A stretch of DNA of 64,000 nt from Seminavis robusta. Its lineage: Eukaryota > Bacillariophyta > Bacillariophyceae > Naviculales > Naviculaceae. A model generated the notes under the pieces. It did no database searches, was not told where the DNA came from, and saw nothing but the letters and a program-made list of their open reading frames with translations. The stretch is from assembly GCA_903772945.1 (NCBI GenBank), contig CAICTM010000202.1, forward strand, positions 1 to 64,000, given 5' to 3'. Below are positions 1 through 11,192 of this stretch, one piece after another; the stretch's first letter is position 1; every line of letters starts with the position of its first letter. The position numbers were made by a program, and so were the translations under genes.

Positions 1-1654
1 CAGTGGAGACGGCACCGTTGGCCACCCGGGAGACATCCGGGGTGTTTGGCCGGAGAGCGAGGTAGAGCGCGGGTACGCGTATTTTACGGAACGTCAGTAG
101 GTTGACCGGTCGGTCTTGAGATTCGAGGAGCCGCTTTTGTTGAGGGCCACCGAGGGATTGCCCGCGCGTGGTGTTCAAGCGGCTGTCGGTGTTCATGTGA
201 GCCAGAGCATGGTTTGTTGCGGCCGAGACCAAGGTCGGCAGTTGGATGTCGGGTCCGGGAGAGGAGGCCTCTCGCATAGAAGTAGTGCACTTGGACCCGT
301 GGGGTTCGCAAGGTAAGACACCGTTTACCGGGTCACTACTTCGGCCGTTCGTGGCGCGTCAGGTAAGGTTCGGGGTCCGAAGTAGGAGGGTCCTTGAGGG
401 ACTACGATCTACAGGCGAGCGCTGGGTGGGTCGGTGGCAGAGGATGGCACTGGCTGCCAGATTGGCGGGAAGTTGCGTCTTCGATGTTTCGCACCGATGG
501 GAGCGGATGGGAGCGGGGCCAGCGCTGGTCCCGATCGCGCTCTCGGGATGCTGTTTCCGTTTGCCTTGGTGAGTGCGAGTTGGAGTGCGCTGTACAGCCC
601 AGCGGAACCCCTTATAGCGACCGAGACGAACCGAGAGGGGTTATCCAGAGGATGTGCATTCAGCTTGGTGCTGAGACCGCGCTTGGTTGCAGGTGGCTAG
701 CTCTTGGAAGATTGCCGCGAGAGCCTCCTTGTGATGGGGAGGTAGTTCGATTGTCTGTCGTAGAGTGTCCATGATCCAGCCGAGGATGATTTTTCGGGTG
801 GCGGAGCACTTAGCTGCGCGTACGCCTGTTATTTAGTAGTATGTTACTTCACAGGTAGATACGGCTTTCGTTTGTCGATGCTCTTTTCTTCGTTCCCAGG
901 CGAGGTTTGGTGACGATGGAGCAGGTAGGTATCAATCCGGGCCTCGAATTGGACTGTGGAAGGGACGATCGCAAGCGAGCGAAGCCGGTTTAACTGTTGT
1001 TGTTACTGGTTAGGACTGCGACCGGTTTCATTTGCCTCCCTGCGCGACGTATTGAAGAGTGTTAGAGGTCGTCGGAAGGCGAAGGACATCATTCGCCCGG
1101 CTGCGGATTTAGCAGGGGAGCGGCTGCTGTGGATGGGGAGCCAGACCTCGTTCCGGAGACGTATTGTCGGTGCGGGGCCGTGGCGGGCCCCAACGATGTC
1201 GGGCGGAGCAAAGGGACGCCGGTGCGCCAGAGCTCGAGGGGATTCTCCGTGGCCGCATTGGTCAGGAGGGGCATGAGGAGTGGCTTTCAGGGAGCTCGGG
1301 TTCTTTCTGGGACGCGGGGTGCGGTGGCGGTGGTGGAGGGTCAATCGGAGAGCGGGTCAGGTCACTGGGTGAACCTGGTGGATCAGAGGCGGAGAATCTC
1401 TTCGGAGTGCGGTGTTGCGGTTGGCCACACGAGTGCCGAGCAGGCGAGTCGGTTGAGTCGGGACCATATTTGCGCAGAATCGCGGAAGGATGGTTAGGAG
1501 TGGTATGTCGGGCACGCCGGTCCCACCCCACATGGCGAGTTTCGGGGACGATAAGACAATCGCCGGGAATGGCTACCAGTTGCTGAATGTATGGAGTGGG
1601 ATTTGGGACCGCATCCTCCCATGTCGGTGGACAGACTCACTGCGGGAATTGCGG

Positions 1655-2647
1655 CTAATAACGCGAAAGGGTGGGGTTTCTCCTTACCCGGTATATGTGA
1701 GGGTGTAGGACGAGTGTGAGACCGATGCAGTATCCGAGGCTCAGGAACATGCGGTAGAAGCCGTCTTTGATGTCGTGCTTGCAGAGGCGAACAGGGCCAA
1801 ACTTGGGGTTTGCGTGACGAACATCATAGAGGATTCGAGGGAGTGCTCCGCCGAATTGCATAGCCTCGGGAGGAGCGTGATGGACCGTGGTTTGGTTCAC
1901 GGAGGGCCATCCCCAGTCCCAGGAGTGATCGCTGATGAGACGAGGTTTTCGGTCCCGTTCTTCCTTGACCGCGGCGGCGGATAGGAGCAGGGATGGTTCA
2001 TCTTTGACAAGGTCGTAGGGTAGGACTACCCAGAACTTGTTGGTGATGAATTCGGAGAATTCCTCTCGGAGGAAGGCGGAGTGCTCGGTGGCAGACTTGT
2101 GACACCCACGGCGGATGCATTCCTCCTTCTGCTCGGCGGTCCAAGGAGGGGAGTTGTTGTTTACGGGGACCCCGTGGTCACGCCATTCGGTGAGCAGAGG
2201 TATGGCTGGATGATCGACTTGTTCCAGTTCGGGCGAGAGGTAGGATCTACCTCGGAAGTTTGTGACAAAGGACTCCCAGGACTCGGCTTGGGAGTAATCG
2301 CGACATAGTTTAGAGACTAACGTACCTAGACGATCGTTTCGGACGGATCTGGTGTCAACGGTAGTGCTAGTAGTTTTAGGTGTTTCACGGGAGCGTGAAT
2401 TTGAAGGTGAAGGACGCTTCGCCGGGGGCGAGTCGTTGAAGAGTGAAGGGCGCTTAGTAGGTGAAGGAGTGGCGTTGTTGTTGTGTAGTGTTTGTGAAGG
2501 ATGAATAGATGTATTTATGTTGAGGACAGGAATGCTCCGCCGGTTTCGGCCGGAGGGAGGGACATCAAGGCTGCTAGGAAGTGGAGAGCCGAACTGTCGT
2601 CGGTTGACGGGGGCGACGGTGAAGGGAAGGCTATTTCCCACCTTCAC
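1655..2647 (-). CDS. Reverse transcriptase region of the left retroelement
   Basis: The frame has a Ser/Pro-rich linker, then a conserved region with RKPRLISDHSW, a conserved VNQTT stretch, PPEAMQFG, and KHDIKDGFYR. The last matches the first catalytic block of reverse transcriptases (Asp in an aromatic/hydrophobic context). The spacing between the K-P-R-L-I and D-I-K-D-G-F blocks is that of the fingers and early palm. The part toward 1655 corresponds only to the N-terminal half of an RT domain. The element is treated as a fossil copy. Confidence 0.7.
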   Translation of the reverse strand: MKVGNSLPFTVAPVNRRQFGSPLPSSLDVPPSGRNRRSIPVLNINTSIHPSQTLHNNNATPSPTKRPSLFNDSPPAKRPSPSNSRSRETPKTTSTTVDTRSVRNDRLGTLVSKLCRDYSQAESWESFVTNFRGRSYLSPELEQVDHPAIPLLTEWRDHGVPVNNNSPPWTAEQKEECIRRGCHKSATEHSAFLREEFSEFITNKFWVVLPYDLVKDEPSLLLSAAAVKEERDRKPRLISDHSWDWGWPSVNQTTVHHAPPEAMQFGGALPRILYDVRHANPKFGPVRLCKHDIKDGFYRMFLSLGYCIGLTLVLHPHIYRVRRNPTLSRY

Positions 2648-2668
2648 CGAGGACCCGGGCGTGGATAC

Positions 2669-4342
2669 TCACGCCTGAGCTCTGGCCACACCGCAGGTGG
2701 TCAGAAGTTCGTGGAGCTTGTTGTTCGTAGTGGTAGGGTAGCGCTTGTGCGTGGCCGCCCGCTTGCAGGATGAGGTGCAGTTTCCTTTGAGGGCCCACGC
2801 CAAGCAGACATCCTGACCACCGTGCTGGGGGATGTCAATGTCATGTCCCCGGGTCATCTCCCCGATGGAGCGATGACCTGACGACTGGAAGCGCTTGAGA
2901 AGTTCACTGTCTCCGTGGGCGTTGGTGACACCGTGAGCTCCGGCCTTTTGTTGGTGAGTGCCGGCGGGCTTGTCGAAGGACGGAGGAGGGGGGAGAGGTT
3001 TGATGAGGGAGTACCAGTGAGAAGGAAGCGAGGCTAGAGTCGAGGATCGATGGGATTGGACTAGTCCCAGGACCTTCTCGAAGGTTGGAGGGACTACCGT
3101 TCGGTCGTTCACAGCCCGGTTCACCCAGGCGAAATAGTCCTGCTGTATGTCGTAGAGAATACGGCCGATGATGTCCATACCAAGGCTAGGCTTGTCCGCG
3201 TAGTTTCTGGCAACGGTGTAGAGAATCGGTCCTAATCGTCGTACAACACTCCGGGCGTTGATCGAGATGGCGTGATCAACCCCGTGGAAGACGTCCAGCA
3301 AGATGGAGAAGCCGTAGAGCTTTTCTTCGGCGGTCCGAGGGTCGATAGGGAACTTCACATCGGTGGTGGAGAGAATGTCCGCGTCTTGCAGAGTGATGGA
3401 GTGACCACGCTCGACAAGTGTGGCCTTCGCAGCGAGATCCATGACCGCCTTGGACTCCGCTTGTCCTTGGCACACCACGGAGAAGGGAGAGAGACCTTCC
3501 CCGAGAACCTGTCCTGTGGTGGAGGCTTCGTACTTCCGAAAGACCTTGTCAAGGATGTGGCCGGTGGCCAAGGGTTTGTTTTCCTGTTCGAGGGGGAGAG
3601 GGGTGCCGGCAGTGCGGATGTCCAGTTGGCATTGCAGTGTGCTGTAGTCGCTTCCTTTAGTGCAGTTTGCTAGGAGTCCGTGGATTTCGGGAAGGTCTTC
3701 ATCCGCGGCGACGTTGCAGAGGTTGTGGACGCGAGTGGCCAGGTTGACACCGAATTTGGACGTGAAGGTCTTGGTCCCCCGAGCGCGTTCGAAATCCAGT
3801 TGTTCTCGGTTGACGTTGGCGAGGGTATTTTGGATGTTGGCTACTCCGGCGTTGAAGGTGTCGTTCGTCAGTCCAGGTCCCGTAGCGCCCAGGGCGGTGA
3901 GCAGTGGTCGAGTGACGAGATTGATGCAGCGCTGAAGGGCCATGACATTGGCAGGTAGAGGCGAATGTTCTCCAGTGATGCGAAGGAGGGATCCGTTTGC
4001 GTCGCTGGTGCAGACCGCGCGAAACCATTGGACGAGAGGGATAATGGCGTTCTGTCGGGCAGCATCAGCATGTGTGATTTCCGGGCCTAGGATAAGGTTT
4101 CGGAACTGGGTGATAGAGTATCGCCCGGTAGGCACTTGTGTGAGGACTCGTGAGGTCAGGTAGTGCGGAATGGGCATGAGGCGACGGGACCGGTAGGAGT
4201 CCACATCTGCCTCGCCGTTCCCATGGGGACCCGAGTGAAGGTTCGGTGGATCGGCACCCAACATGTCCGGGCCATCAAGATAAGCCAAGGTCTTGCAGCG
4301 AGTGTCGGCGACGCGTTGGAAGCTGTCGTTAGGAAGGATCAC
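2669..4342 (-). CDS. Gag-like protein of the left retroelement
   Basis: An open frame of about 557 codons, directly upstream of the RT frame on the same strand. It is mostly helical in character and ends with a Cys/His cluster (CLAWALKGNCTSSCKRAATHK region, shortened here) that resembles the zinc-finger-like tail found in the first protein of related protist retroelements. Family assignment as Gag-like rests on position and this tail, not on a recognised capsid domain. Confidence 0.5.
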   Translation of the reverse strand: MILPNDSFQRVADTRCKTLAYLDGPDMLGADPPNLHSGPHGNGEADVDSYRSRRLMPIPHYLTSRVLTQVPTGRYSITQFRNLILGPEITHADAARQNAIIPLVQWFRAVCTSDANGSLLRITGEHSPLPANVMALQRCINLVTRPLLTALGATGPGLTNDTFNAGVANIQNTLANVNREQLDFERARGTKTFTSKFGVNLATRVHNLCNVAADEDLPEIHGLLANCTKGSDYSTLQCQLDIRTAGTPLPLEQENKPLATGHILDKVFRKYEASTTGQVLGEGLSPFSVVCQGQAESKAVMDLAAKATLVERGHSITLQDADILSTTDVKFPIDPRTAEEKLYGFSILLDVFHGVDHAISINARSVVRRLGPILYTVARNYADKPSLGMDIIGRILYDIQQDYFAWVNRAVNDRTVVPPTFEKVLGLVQSHRSSTLASLPSHWYSLIKPLPPPPSFDKPAGTHQQKAGAHGVTNAHGDSELLKRFQSSGHRSIGEMTRGHDIDIPQHGGQDVCLAWALKGNCTSSCKRAATHKRYPTTTNNKLHELLTTCGVARAQA

Positions 4343-5707
4343 AGGGGCGATGGTGTGGAGGTCGTTTCCAGTGAGTACAACGGAAAGATTGTCGTACGGA
4401 GAGACACGTTCGAAGTCAGCTGGTAGGTGAATAGGGAGTGTCCGACGTGGATGTAGTCTTCATCACCGTCAAGTACGAACGCGATGAGGAGGGGTGACCG
4501 CGTAACGGCAGCACACAGTGTGGCTTGCGACGCCCGACTGTCAGTGTTAGCATTGGCACCAACACGGTTGAGAAGAGCGTTGTAGTCAAACTCATGAACG
4601 TCCCAGTGGTTGCCGCGGTCGACGAGAGTAGAGAATAAAGCGTTGGCTATGGTCGAGGATTTCGAAGAGATTTAGAACCTGATGCCGACGCAAGAGGTTA
4701 ATCTATTCTAGTTCTAGCTAGCTTGCAGCGTCGGCTGAAAGAAGAATTGTGAGCAGAGAAGGAGACAACCTTCTTGCGATCGACCGTTCAATGGCTGAAG
4801 GAGAGAGTTGGACCGGTCTTGCGTGTTGTGTTCATTCAAGGTTGCTATCTGTGAGCGGTTTTCGTGGGGTGCTATTGCCTTAGAGTGGATCTTGCGAAAA
4901 GGCAGTGGCAATCGACATGTATGTGGGGTATCCATTTCAGGAACGCAGGTGATGACCTGTGGAGTGTAGAGATGTACTTGTTGTGTTGTGAGCGAAGTGT
5001 GGGGAGTAGATTCGTATTGAGATGACCAGTCCTGGCAACTGTGAGTCGAGTCATTCATCGAAGAACCCATGAGGGTTCAGGTTTCCACGCCGGTCAGCGT
5101 GGATGGATAGGGATCGGGATCGTTTGTCTTCTTTGGCGTGCGGCTGCTCGACAAAGATCTTGACAGCTCGTGCCGCCAGCGTTGCCGTTTTTCTCACTTA
5201 GCTTCTTTGGCCAACCATCAACAAAGCAAAGTAGAGCAGCTAACAAGCTTTGTGGCAATGAAAAATGCATCAGCCGTGCTTGCAAATCAACGCAATCCTA
5301 AGGTAAAATCGTCGAGGTCGAATGAGATAATAGAAGAAATCACTCTAGCTACTACTGATAGTAGGCTGCTCTCCAATCCATACCGGTACAAGCCAAAGTG
5401 CTACCATACCCCGTTTATCTCTCGCAAGAATTCGTAACACGAGAATCCCGCGGTCAATCAAATCAATCAATCAGCCCAACATCAAGCAAGTGCTCTTCGT
5501 TCTTCCGACGACAGACTGGTCTATCGTAGTGCTATGACGATATAATAGAAGAACCAAGGAAGAAATCCTAACAGAAAGAGCTTGTAGAGGTCCTTGCGCG
5601 AATAAGCTAGCTAGCTACAATAAATTACCGGTAGAACAACAAGAGGCATCCGATTTCACAAACACAACAATTCGCGACAGACATAACCCACACAACATCC
5701 ACGAAAA
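4343..5707. other. Spacer between retroelement and gene A
   Basis: No supported gene. The composition drops from GC-rich to about average near 4700, suggesting the element's edge lies there. The last 250 bases before 5708 are A/C-rich with short direct repeats (AATCAATC near 5460, AGCTAGCTAGCTA near 5605), fitting a 5' leader and promoter region for gene A. No clear TATA box. Confidence 0.5.
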
Positions 5708-8700
5708 ATGTCAAATAACGTCAGTAACAAACGACCTGGCGGTGGTGATCAGCCTATGGAAGAAGAAGGATCACAAAACTCGGGCGGATCACGGCATTCG
5801 GGCTCGCAGTATTCCAGAAGCTACAGTGGCAGTGGTTCGTACCGAAGTGGATCTTATCAATCCAGAGGCAGTGGATCGTTTAATTCCAGACATGATGGAT
5901 CCTTGCGGTCGCAGGGAAGTGGATCCTTGCGGTCACAGGGGAGTGGATCGTATCATTCCGGGGGATCTTATCAATCTCAAGGCAGCAAGTCGTATCAATC
6001 ACAGGGGAGCTATCGATCCGAGGGGAGCTATCGATCAGAGGGAAGTAGATCCTTCCAGTCCAGGGGAAGTGGCTCGTATGGATCAAAAGGGAGTCAATCA
6101 TACCGATCCAGGGATTCTTACTCGAGGCGGTCCAGCGATAGTCGCAGGGGCATGGAACAGCACGAGGGTGAAGCCAATCAAGGATCATTCCGGTCGCAAC
6201 GTTCCGATGCATCCGAACAAAGCCTGACACTGGAAGACGCATTCTCCCATGCAGGATCCAGTGCGTCCTATCATTCATCCGAAGGAAGTTACTCTGACGA
6301 GGAAGGCTCCTACTACTCTCGATCCGATAGAAGTGCATACTCCGACGAACGATCGTATCATTCTGGCTCGTATTCTCGTCGCTCCGGTAGCATGTCACGC
6401 GGATCGGGAAGTTACAGATCCCAATATAGTGACGAGCAATCCTACCGGTCGCAGAGATCCCAACGTTCCCATTCATCGAGAGACAACGGAAGCAACCAAG
6501 ACCATTCTCTCAGATCCTTTGATGACAAAGCTGATGATGAGTCCATAAGATCAGGATCCAAGAGCTACTACTCTGATGGATCACGCTCCCATTACAGTCA
6601 AGGTGACAGGTCAATAAGGAGTGGGTCAATTGGCAGCAGGAGCCAACACTCTGGCAGTGACAGGGGTGCTTCTCCCAGTGCCGCTGAGGCTGTTGTGGAG
6701 GGAGTGGCAGACGTGGTGGCTGACCAGCTGGAACTTGACCAACAAAGCAATAGATCCCCTGGTGATGGCTCAGTAAGGTCTGGCTCCAAGAGCTACTACT
6801 CTGATGGATCACGCTCCCGGTACAGCCAAGACGACAGGTCAATAAGGAGTGGGTCAATTGGCAGCAGGAGCAACACTCTGGCAGTGACAGGGTGCTTCCC
6901 CAGGTGCAGCAGAGGCTGTTGTGGAGGGTGTTGCCAGGTGGTGGCTGACAAGCTGGATGGAGACCAAGAAGTGTTCTTTCGCCAAATGATGACTCTTTCC
7001 GATCTGGGGACAGAAGCTACTTTTCTGGATCTCAGTCTCAGTACTCTCAGGGTGGCTCAATCGAGTCTGGCTCTGTGGGCAGTCGCAGCCATTTGTCAGG
7101 CAGTGACAGGGGTGCTTCCCCAGGTGCAGCAGAGGCTGTTGTGGAGGGTGTTGCCAAGGTGGTGGCTGACAAGCTGGATGGAGACCAAGGAAGTGTTCTT
7201 TCGCCAAATGATGACTCTTTCCGATCTGGAGACAGAAGCTACTTTTCTGGATCTCAGTCTCAGTACTCTCAGGGTGGCTCAATCGAGTCTGGCTCTGTGG
7301 GCTCTATAGGTAGCGGAAGCCAGCTTTCTGGCAGTGAGGACGATGCTCCCAAGATTGCTAATCAGTTGGATGATGCTGTGCCTGAAGCTAGGGTTTTTCA
7401 AAAACCTTTGTCCTTGGAGGTATCTGCTTCTGTAGGTAAAAAACCATCTGCGTCGAAAAGAGCGCAAGGTAGTGGAGGACGGCCACGGGATATTCCTGAT
7501 CCTGCGAATGACGGAGACCATTCTGGTCATCTTTGGCAGCAAATTAGTGCTTTGCAGGATGCTTTGAAAGATAAGGATCATGAGCTGAAATTGGTCAATG
7601 ACAAACTTGCGCGTGTTGGCCCCGAAAAGCAAGTCTTGGAAGTGGAGTTGGCGCAGACGAAAAAGCAGGTGAAAGAGCTCTCAGGTGCAAAAAAGAATCT
7701 GGAGGCCTCTTTGATTGAAGCTAAGGCTGATTTAAAGCTTAGCCAGAAGGATGTCGAGATAGCAAGTCAGAAGTTGTCGCAGCTTGAGAAAGCAGAATCA
7801 GGTTCTTCGTCATCAAGAAAAGATCTTGAAGCTGCCCTGATTGATGCAAAGGCTGACATCATAGTACACAAGAAGGAACTCGCGAATGCAAATGCCAAGC
7901 TAGCTGCATTGGAGAAGGAGAAGTCAGAAATCTCTGCTCGGAAAAGTGCCAAGGACGATGCCGAAAAGGAAGCACTTCGAAAGTCAGTGAAGGATGCAGA
8001 AGACAAACTCCGAAGGGTTTCTGCAGAGCTTGCTGAGGCACGAGAAACCTCCACGAACCTCACTCAAGAGAACAGCCTTTTGTCGCAGCAAACAACCACG
8101 CTAGAGAGAAGACTTGAAAATCTTGCTGCAGCACAAGCCAACAGCACGAATAATAACACACGGGACTGGCGAAAGAGTTTAGACCGCAAGACTCTGGAGG
8201 CAATGGCCATCGAATCGGATGCCAGGTTGGTGGACTACGAGGAGAGAATCGTCGAGCAGGACTTGCAGATCACTGAACTGACGAAGCAAAACAAGGTGCT
8301 CACTCAAAAGATGAACAATTTCAAGAAAGTTGCTGAAAAAAACTTCAATACAGTGAGTGAGGCGAAGGTGCTTTTGCGTAAATACAAGGAAGAACGCAAG
8401 AAGCAGTTGGAACTGAAGGCGAACCTCATGAGCTCCTTGAAAGAGCACAAGATCAAAGTGAAAATTGCAGAGAGGGACATGCCAAAGCTCAAGGAGGCTG
8501 TCGGCTTGCGCAATGCCAAGATTGCAGAATTACAAGCACAACTAAAGGCAATCAACAAAAATCACGAGACTGTGAAGGAGTCACTGGCGAAGACTGAGGA
8601 AGAGAGTAAAAGGCTGGAATCTACAAACAAAACGTTGGAGAAGTCACTACAGGATGCCAGAACGGAGCTTCAGGCGGCCAGCAGCAAAAAGCCTTCTTCG

Positions 8701-9129
8701 GAGGATTCCAGTGAGTTACAGGCTCGAATTGTTGACCTGGAAGATGACCTTGATGTAGTTTTGGAGGAGCTGGAAGAGGCACGAGGGGCAACAAAGCCAA
8801 TGGAGGAATCGTTGAGCCAGAAAGAAGATGAGATTCGGCGTCTCAATGACCTGATTGAAGATCTCGAGACGAACTCAGGTCCAAGCAGCGGCAAGGGCAA
8901 TGACAAACAGCTAAAGTCCGAGAATGATCGGTTAGTCCACAAAGTGAAACAGCTTGAGCGAGAAACGGCGCAATTGGAGAAAGATCGCAAGGCTGCTGTG
9001 ATGTCGAAGGATCTGTACGAGGGATTTTGGAAAGATGCACAACAAAAGCTCATCGCGGAACGGAACAAGAAGCCAAAAAAGAAGAAGAAGGAAACGAAGC
9101 AAGTCAAGAAGCCCAAGCGGAGAGCTTAG
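5708..9129 (+). CDS. Gene A: Ser/Arg-rich repeat protein with C-terminal coiled coil
   Basis: ATG at 5708 (AAAAATG), stop TAG at 9127. The first 420 residues or so are Ser/Gly/Arg/Tyr-rich (SGSYRSGS-type repeats, RS dipeptides), with several longer copies of a unit containing SKSYYSDGSRS, DRSIRSGSIGSRS and AAEAVVEGVA. The last 560 residues are a long charged coiled coil ending in a YEGFWKDAQQKL motif and a Lys-rich tail (KKPKKKKKE). The coiled coil is clearly related to one inside gene B (LDRKTLE, MNNFKKVA, YEGFWKDA have counterparts in the same order). The frame switches between about 6870 and 6985. Alignment with the next repeat copy shows four one-base contractions of homopolymers; with those four bases counted the gene would be one exon of 1,141 codons. 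No signal peptide or membrane segment, so probably cytosolic or nuclear. Function unknown; the low-complexity plus coiled-coil plan suggests a scaffold. Confidence 0.8.
6539..7320 (+). repeat. Coding tandem repeats in gene A
   Basis: Three to four copies of a roughly 200-240 nt unit. Copies starting near 6882 and 7083 are almost identical for about 200 nt (from CAGTGACAGGG to GGCTCTGTGGGC), differing mainly by one-base gaps and one substitution. The high identity points to recent duplication or correction between copies, or to misassembly. Confidence 0.85.
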
Positions 9130-10176
9130 TATGGATGCCTAGATTACACTTGTTGGCGTCGTGCCTGGGCTGTGGAACCGTTGTGCCTGGTGCTTCGATA
9201 CCGCGGATTCAATCTGAGTGCTGACATGGACGGTAGTTTGATGCTCAGAACTGTAACTCAAATAGTAGGGAACACCCCAAATTTGTGGCCCACGTACTCT
9301 TTCAGCTTAGTGCGGATTCTTGTGGTCTCGTGACGGATTCTTGTCGTCTCCTGACGGTTTCGAAGTCATTCCAGCTACTAGGCAAGTGTGGTATGGTATT
9401 AGCTGCCATACCGGTACGGTAGGACAGGACCGCCAGAGGCGAAGGAGTGTCATGCGGCGCGTCTCGTACAGCACCGGTCGTTCACCAGAAGATGTGTCAC
9501 CTCGGCAGTCTTGCTGCCAGAGCCCTCAACCCCTTTAATTGTTTTTCCTGCTACGGCGGTCCCTGCAGGTATAAGGGTAGGGTTAGAATACAAATAAGTC
9601 AGCAAAAACTAAATAAGTATCCTAGAATGGTGCTTTTTTAAAAACCAGCTAAAGCTATTTACATGCATCCTAGTAGGGGGATACCAGGAAAAACTCTAAA
9701 GCTAGCGAAAGCTATATAACTAAATATTCTAGCTAGCTAGGGGTATCTGCTTCTAGCTTGCTATGGGAATCTGCTTCTAGCTAGTGGGGGGGGTCTGCTT
9801 CTACCTAGCTAAGCACAAGTTAAGCACTAGCTAAGCACTACAGGTATCTGCTTCTAGCTAGCTAGCTATAGGGGTATCTGCTTCTACACTGAAACCTTTC
9901 TGCCGAGGTTACACAGCTCCGCTGGCTTAATTTTCTCCTCATGAGCGACATTCAACAACAATCTCATGTAACCCTCGGACTTGCATGGACGCACTGTGAC
10001 TCGACTCAACTCGACTCCAAAAGTCCGAGCGGGGTCGGGTGGGAGTTCGTCTGTAAAAGGTTACGGTTTTCGTCAGCTGATAGTTCGATTGGCGAAACGC
10101 GACCAAATTTTCCGATTAATCTTTGAAAAGGGCCAAATTTGTCGATAAGTGGTGCTGCGTATCCGTGTTGATGCCA
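9130..10176. other. Spacer downstream of gene A
   Basis: No supported gene. It holds a palindromic TACCGGTACGGTA word near 9410 and a run of degenerate tandem repeats at 9725-9895 (listed separately). Several short open frames occur, but none has coding character. Confidence 0.6.
9725..9895. repeat. Degenerate tandem repeat, GGTATCTGCTTCTAGCTAG unit
   Basis: About five irregular copies of a unit containing TCTGCTTCTA followed by CTAGCTAG words, with 25-45 nt spacing and homopolymer variation (GGGG to GGGGGGGG). Non-coding, presumably satellite-like. Confidence 0.75.
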
Positions 10177-10481
10177 GGAAGGCCCCTTCATGCCTGGTTT
10201 TTGTTAAAGTCGCGCGGATCGCTGAAAGTCGCGTGGAAAGTCGCACACGACTCGCACGCGTCTCGCACACGACTTTCATACGACTTTACACGCGACTTTC
10301 GGAGATTCGACGCGACTTTGTCTGTTGTTAACTGCAAATTTTGCACGACTTTCAATTTGGTTTGAGAAAGTCGCATACGACTTTCACGCGACTCGCGTGC
10401 GACTTGCATGCGACTTTACACGCGACTTTTGGTTAAGCGGGACCATTTTGGCGATACAAATCACGCACGAAGGGGCCTTCC
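10177..10481. mobile_element. Inverted-repeat element 1 (MITE-like), GTCGC-rich core
   Basis: It begins GGAAGGCCCCTTCATGC (10177) and ends with the inverse GCACGAAGGGGCCTTCC (to 10481): about 24-bp terminal inverted repeats with a few mismatches. The core is a dense degenerate array of GTCGC/CGACTTT words in both orientations, so the single strand can fold extensively. No coding capacity and no target-site duplication that I can define. It directly abuts element 2 with one A between them. Confidence 0.7.
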
Positions 10482-10482
10482 A

Positions 10483-10831
10483 GGAAGGTCCTGCGAAACA
10501 TGAAAATCTGGAATTGAATTCATCACTAATTAAATATTTTCATCACCATTCATCACCATTCAACACATTGGTGATGAATTCATCACCATTCATCACATTT
10601 CATCACGGTTTCATCATTTTCATCACCATTCATCACCATTCATTATCTGTATAGTAAAACAGTAGTATTTTTCATCACGATTCATCACCAGTCATCACGA
10701 ATTAATCATTTTCATCACCATTAATCACCATTCAACAAACTGGTGATGAATTCATCACCATTCATCACCATTCAACACATTAATCAAGAATTCATTATAA
10801 TTAAACTATTTCATTATTTGCGGGACCTTCC
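10483..10831. mobile_element. Inverted-repeat element 2 (MITE-like), TTCATCACCA-rich core
   Basis: It begins GGAAGGTCCTGCGAAACATG (10483) and ends with the inverse of GGAAGGTCCCGCAAATAATG (10831): about 22-bp terminal inverted repeats with four mismatches. The core is a degenerate array of CATCACCATT/TTCATCAC words. The termini share the GGAAGGYCC start with element 1, so the two probably belong to related families despite quite different cores. Confidence 0.65.
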
Positions 10832-11192
10832 AGGTGATTTTGGAGGTGAAGCGGCCACGAATGATTTGAGGAACTTGAAGCTCCTCTCCCGGTGAAGAGA
10901 GAGAGGACGCGGAAGCACAAACATGCAACAACAAGACAACAACCAACCAATCCCTGTTTGTGCATCTATGTTAGCCTTACGTTGCTATGGCTACGCTAGC
11001 TAGTAACCTGAGCTCGTAGAAGCAGTGAATCGATTCCTCTTAGTGGCAAGTAGCAAATTGGAAAGGGCAGGACAGACAACTGAAAAACAGAAGATCCAAC
11101 GCTACGCAATCGGGGACGCGCCATGACATGTTGACGTCTTTGAGACAGTAGCAGCCGGACAGCATCAGCGCTAGCTAGTAGCTCAGTAGGCC
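10832..11192. other. Leader and promoter region of gene B
   Basis: No gene seen. The 360 bases before the gene B start contain CTAGCTAG words at 10995 and 11171 and no obvious TATA box. Likely 5' leader and promoter. Confidence 0.4.

Larger units (their letters stand above)
1..4342 (-). mobile_element. Retroelement fragment with Gag-like and RT parts, partial
   Basis: GC-rich minus-strand block with a Gag-like region (4342-2669) followed by a reverse-transcriptase region (2647-1655). The order and the RT motifs identify a retroelement of the LTR/Gypsy or DIRS-like kind; the family is not settled from this part. The stretch 1-1654, downstream in the element's direction, shows no domain I can name and probably holds more Pol sequence. 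The element runs off the left edge, no terminal repeat is visible, and its outer limit on the right (somewhere between 4343 and about 4720) is uncertain. It appears to be a degraded copy. Base composition differs clearly from the host genes to the right. Confidence 0.75.

Noticed and set aside
116-1708. Many overlapping frames on both strands at 1-1.7 kb
   Set aside because: GC-rich DNA gives long chance frames; none shows a domain, and the stretch belongs to the retroelement.
5880-6476. Minus-strand 198-codon frame inside gene A
   Set aside because: Shadow of the Ser/Gly/Arg repeat sequence; no domain.
5708-6900. Gene A as a silaffin-like silica protein
   Set aside because: It is Ser-rich and repetitive, but there is no signal peptide, few Lys in the repeats, and a long coiled coil follows; silaffins are secreted and Lys/Ser-modified.
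10483-10831. CRISPR-like array of CATCACCATT repeats
   Set aside because: Repeats are short and degenerate, with no uniform spacers, in a eukaryotic context; the inverted ends explain the region better.
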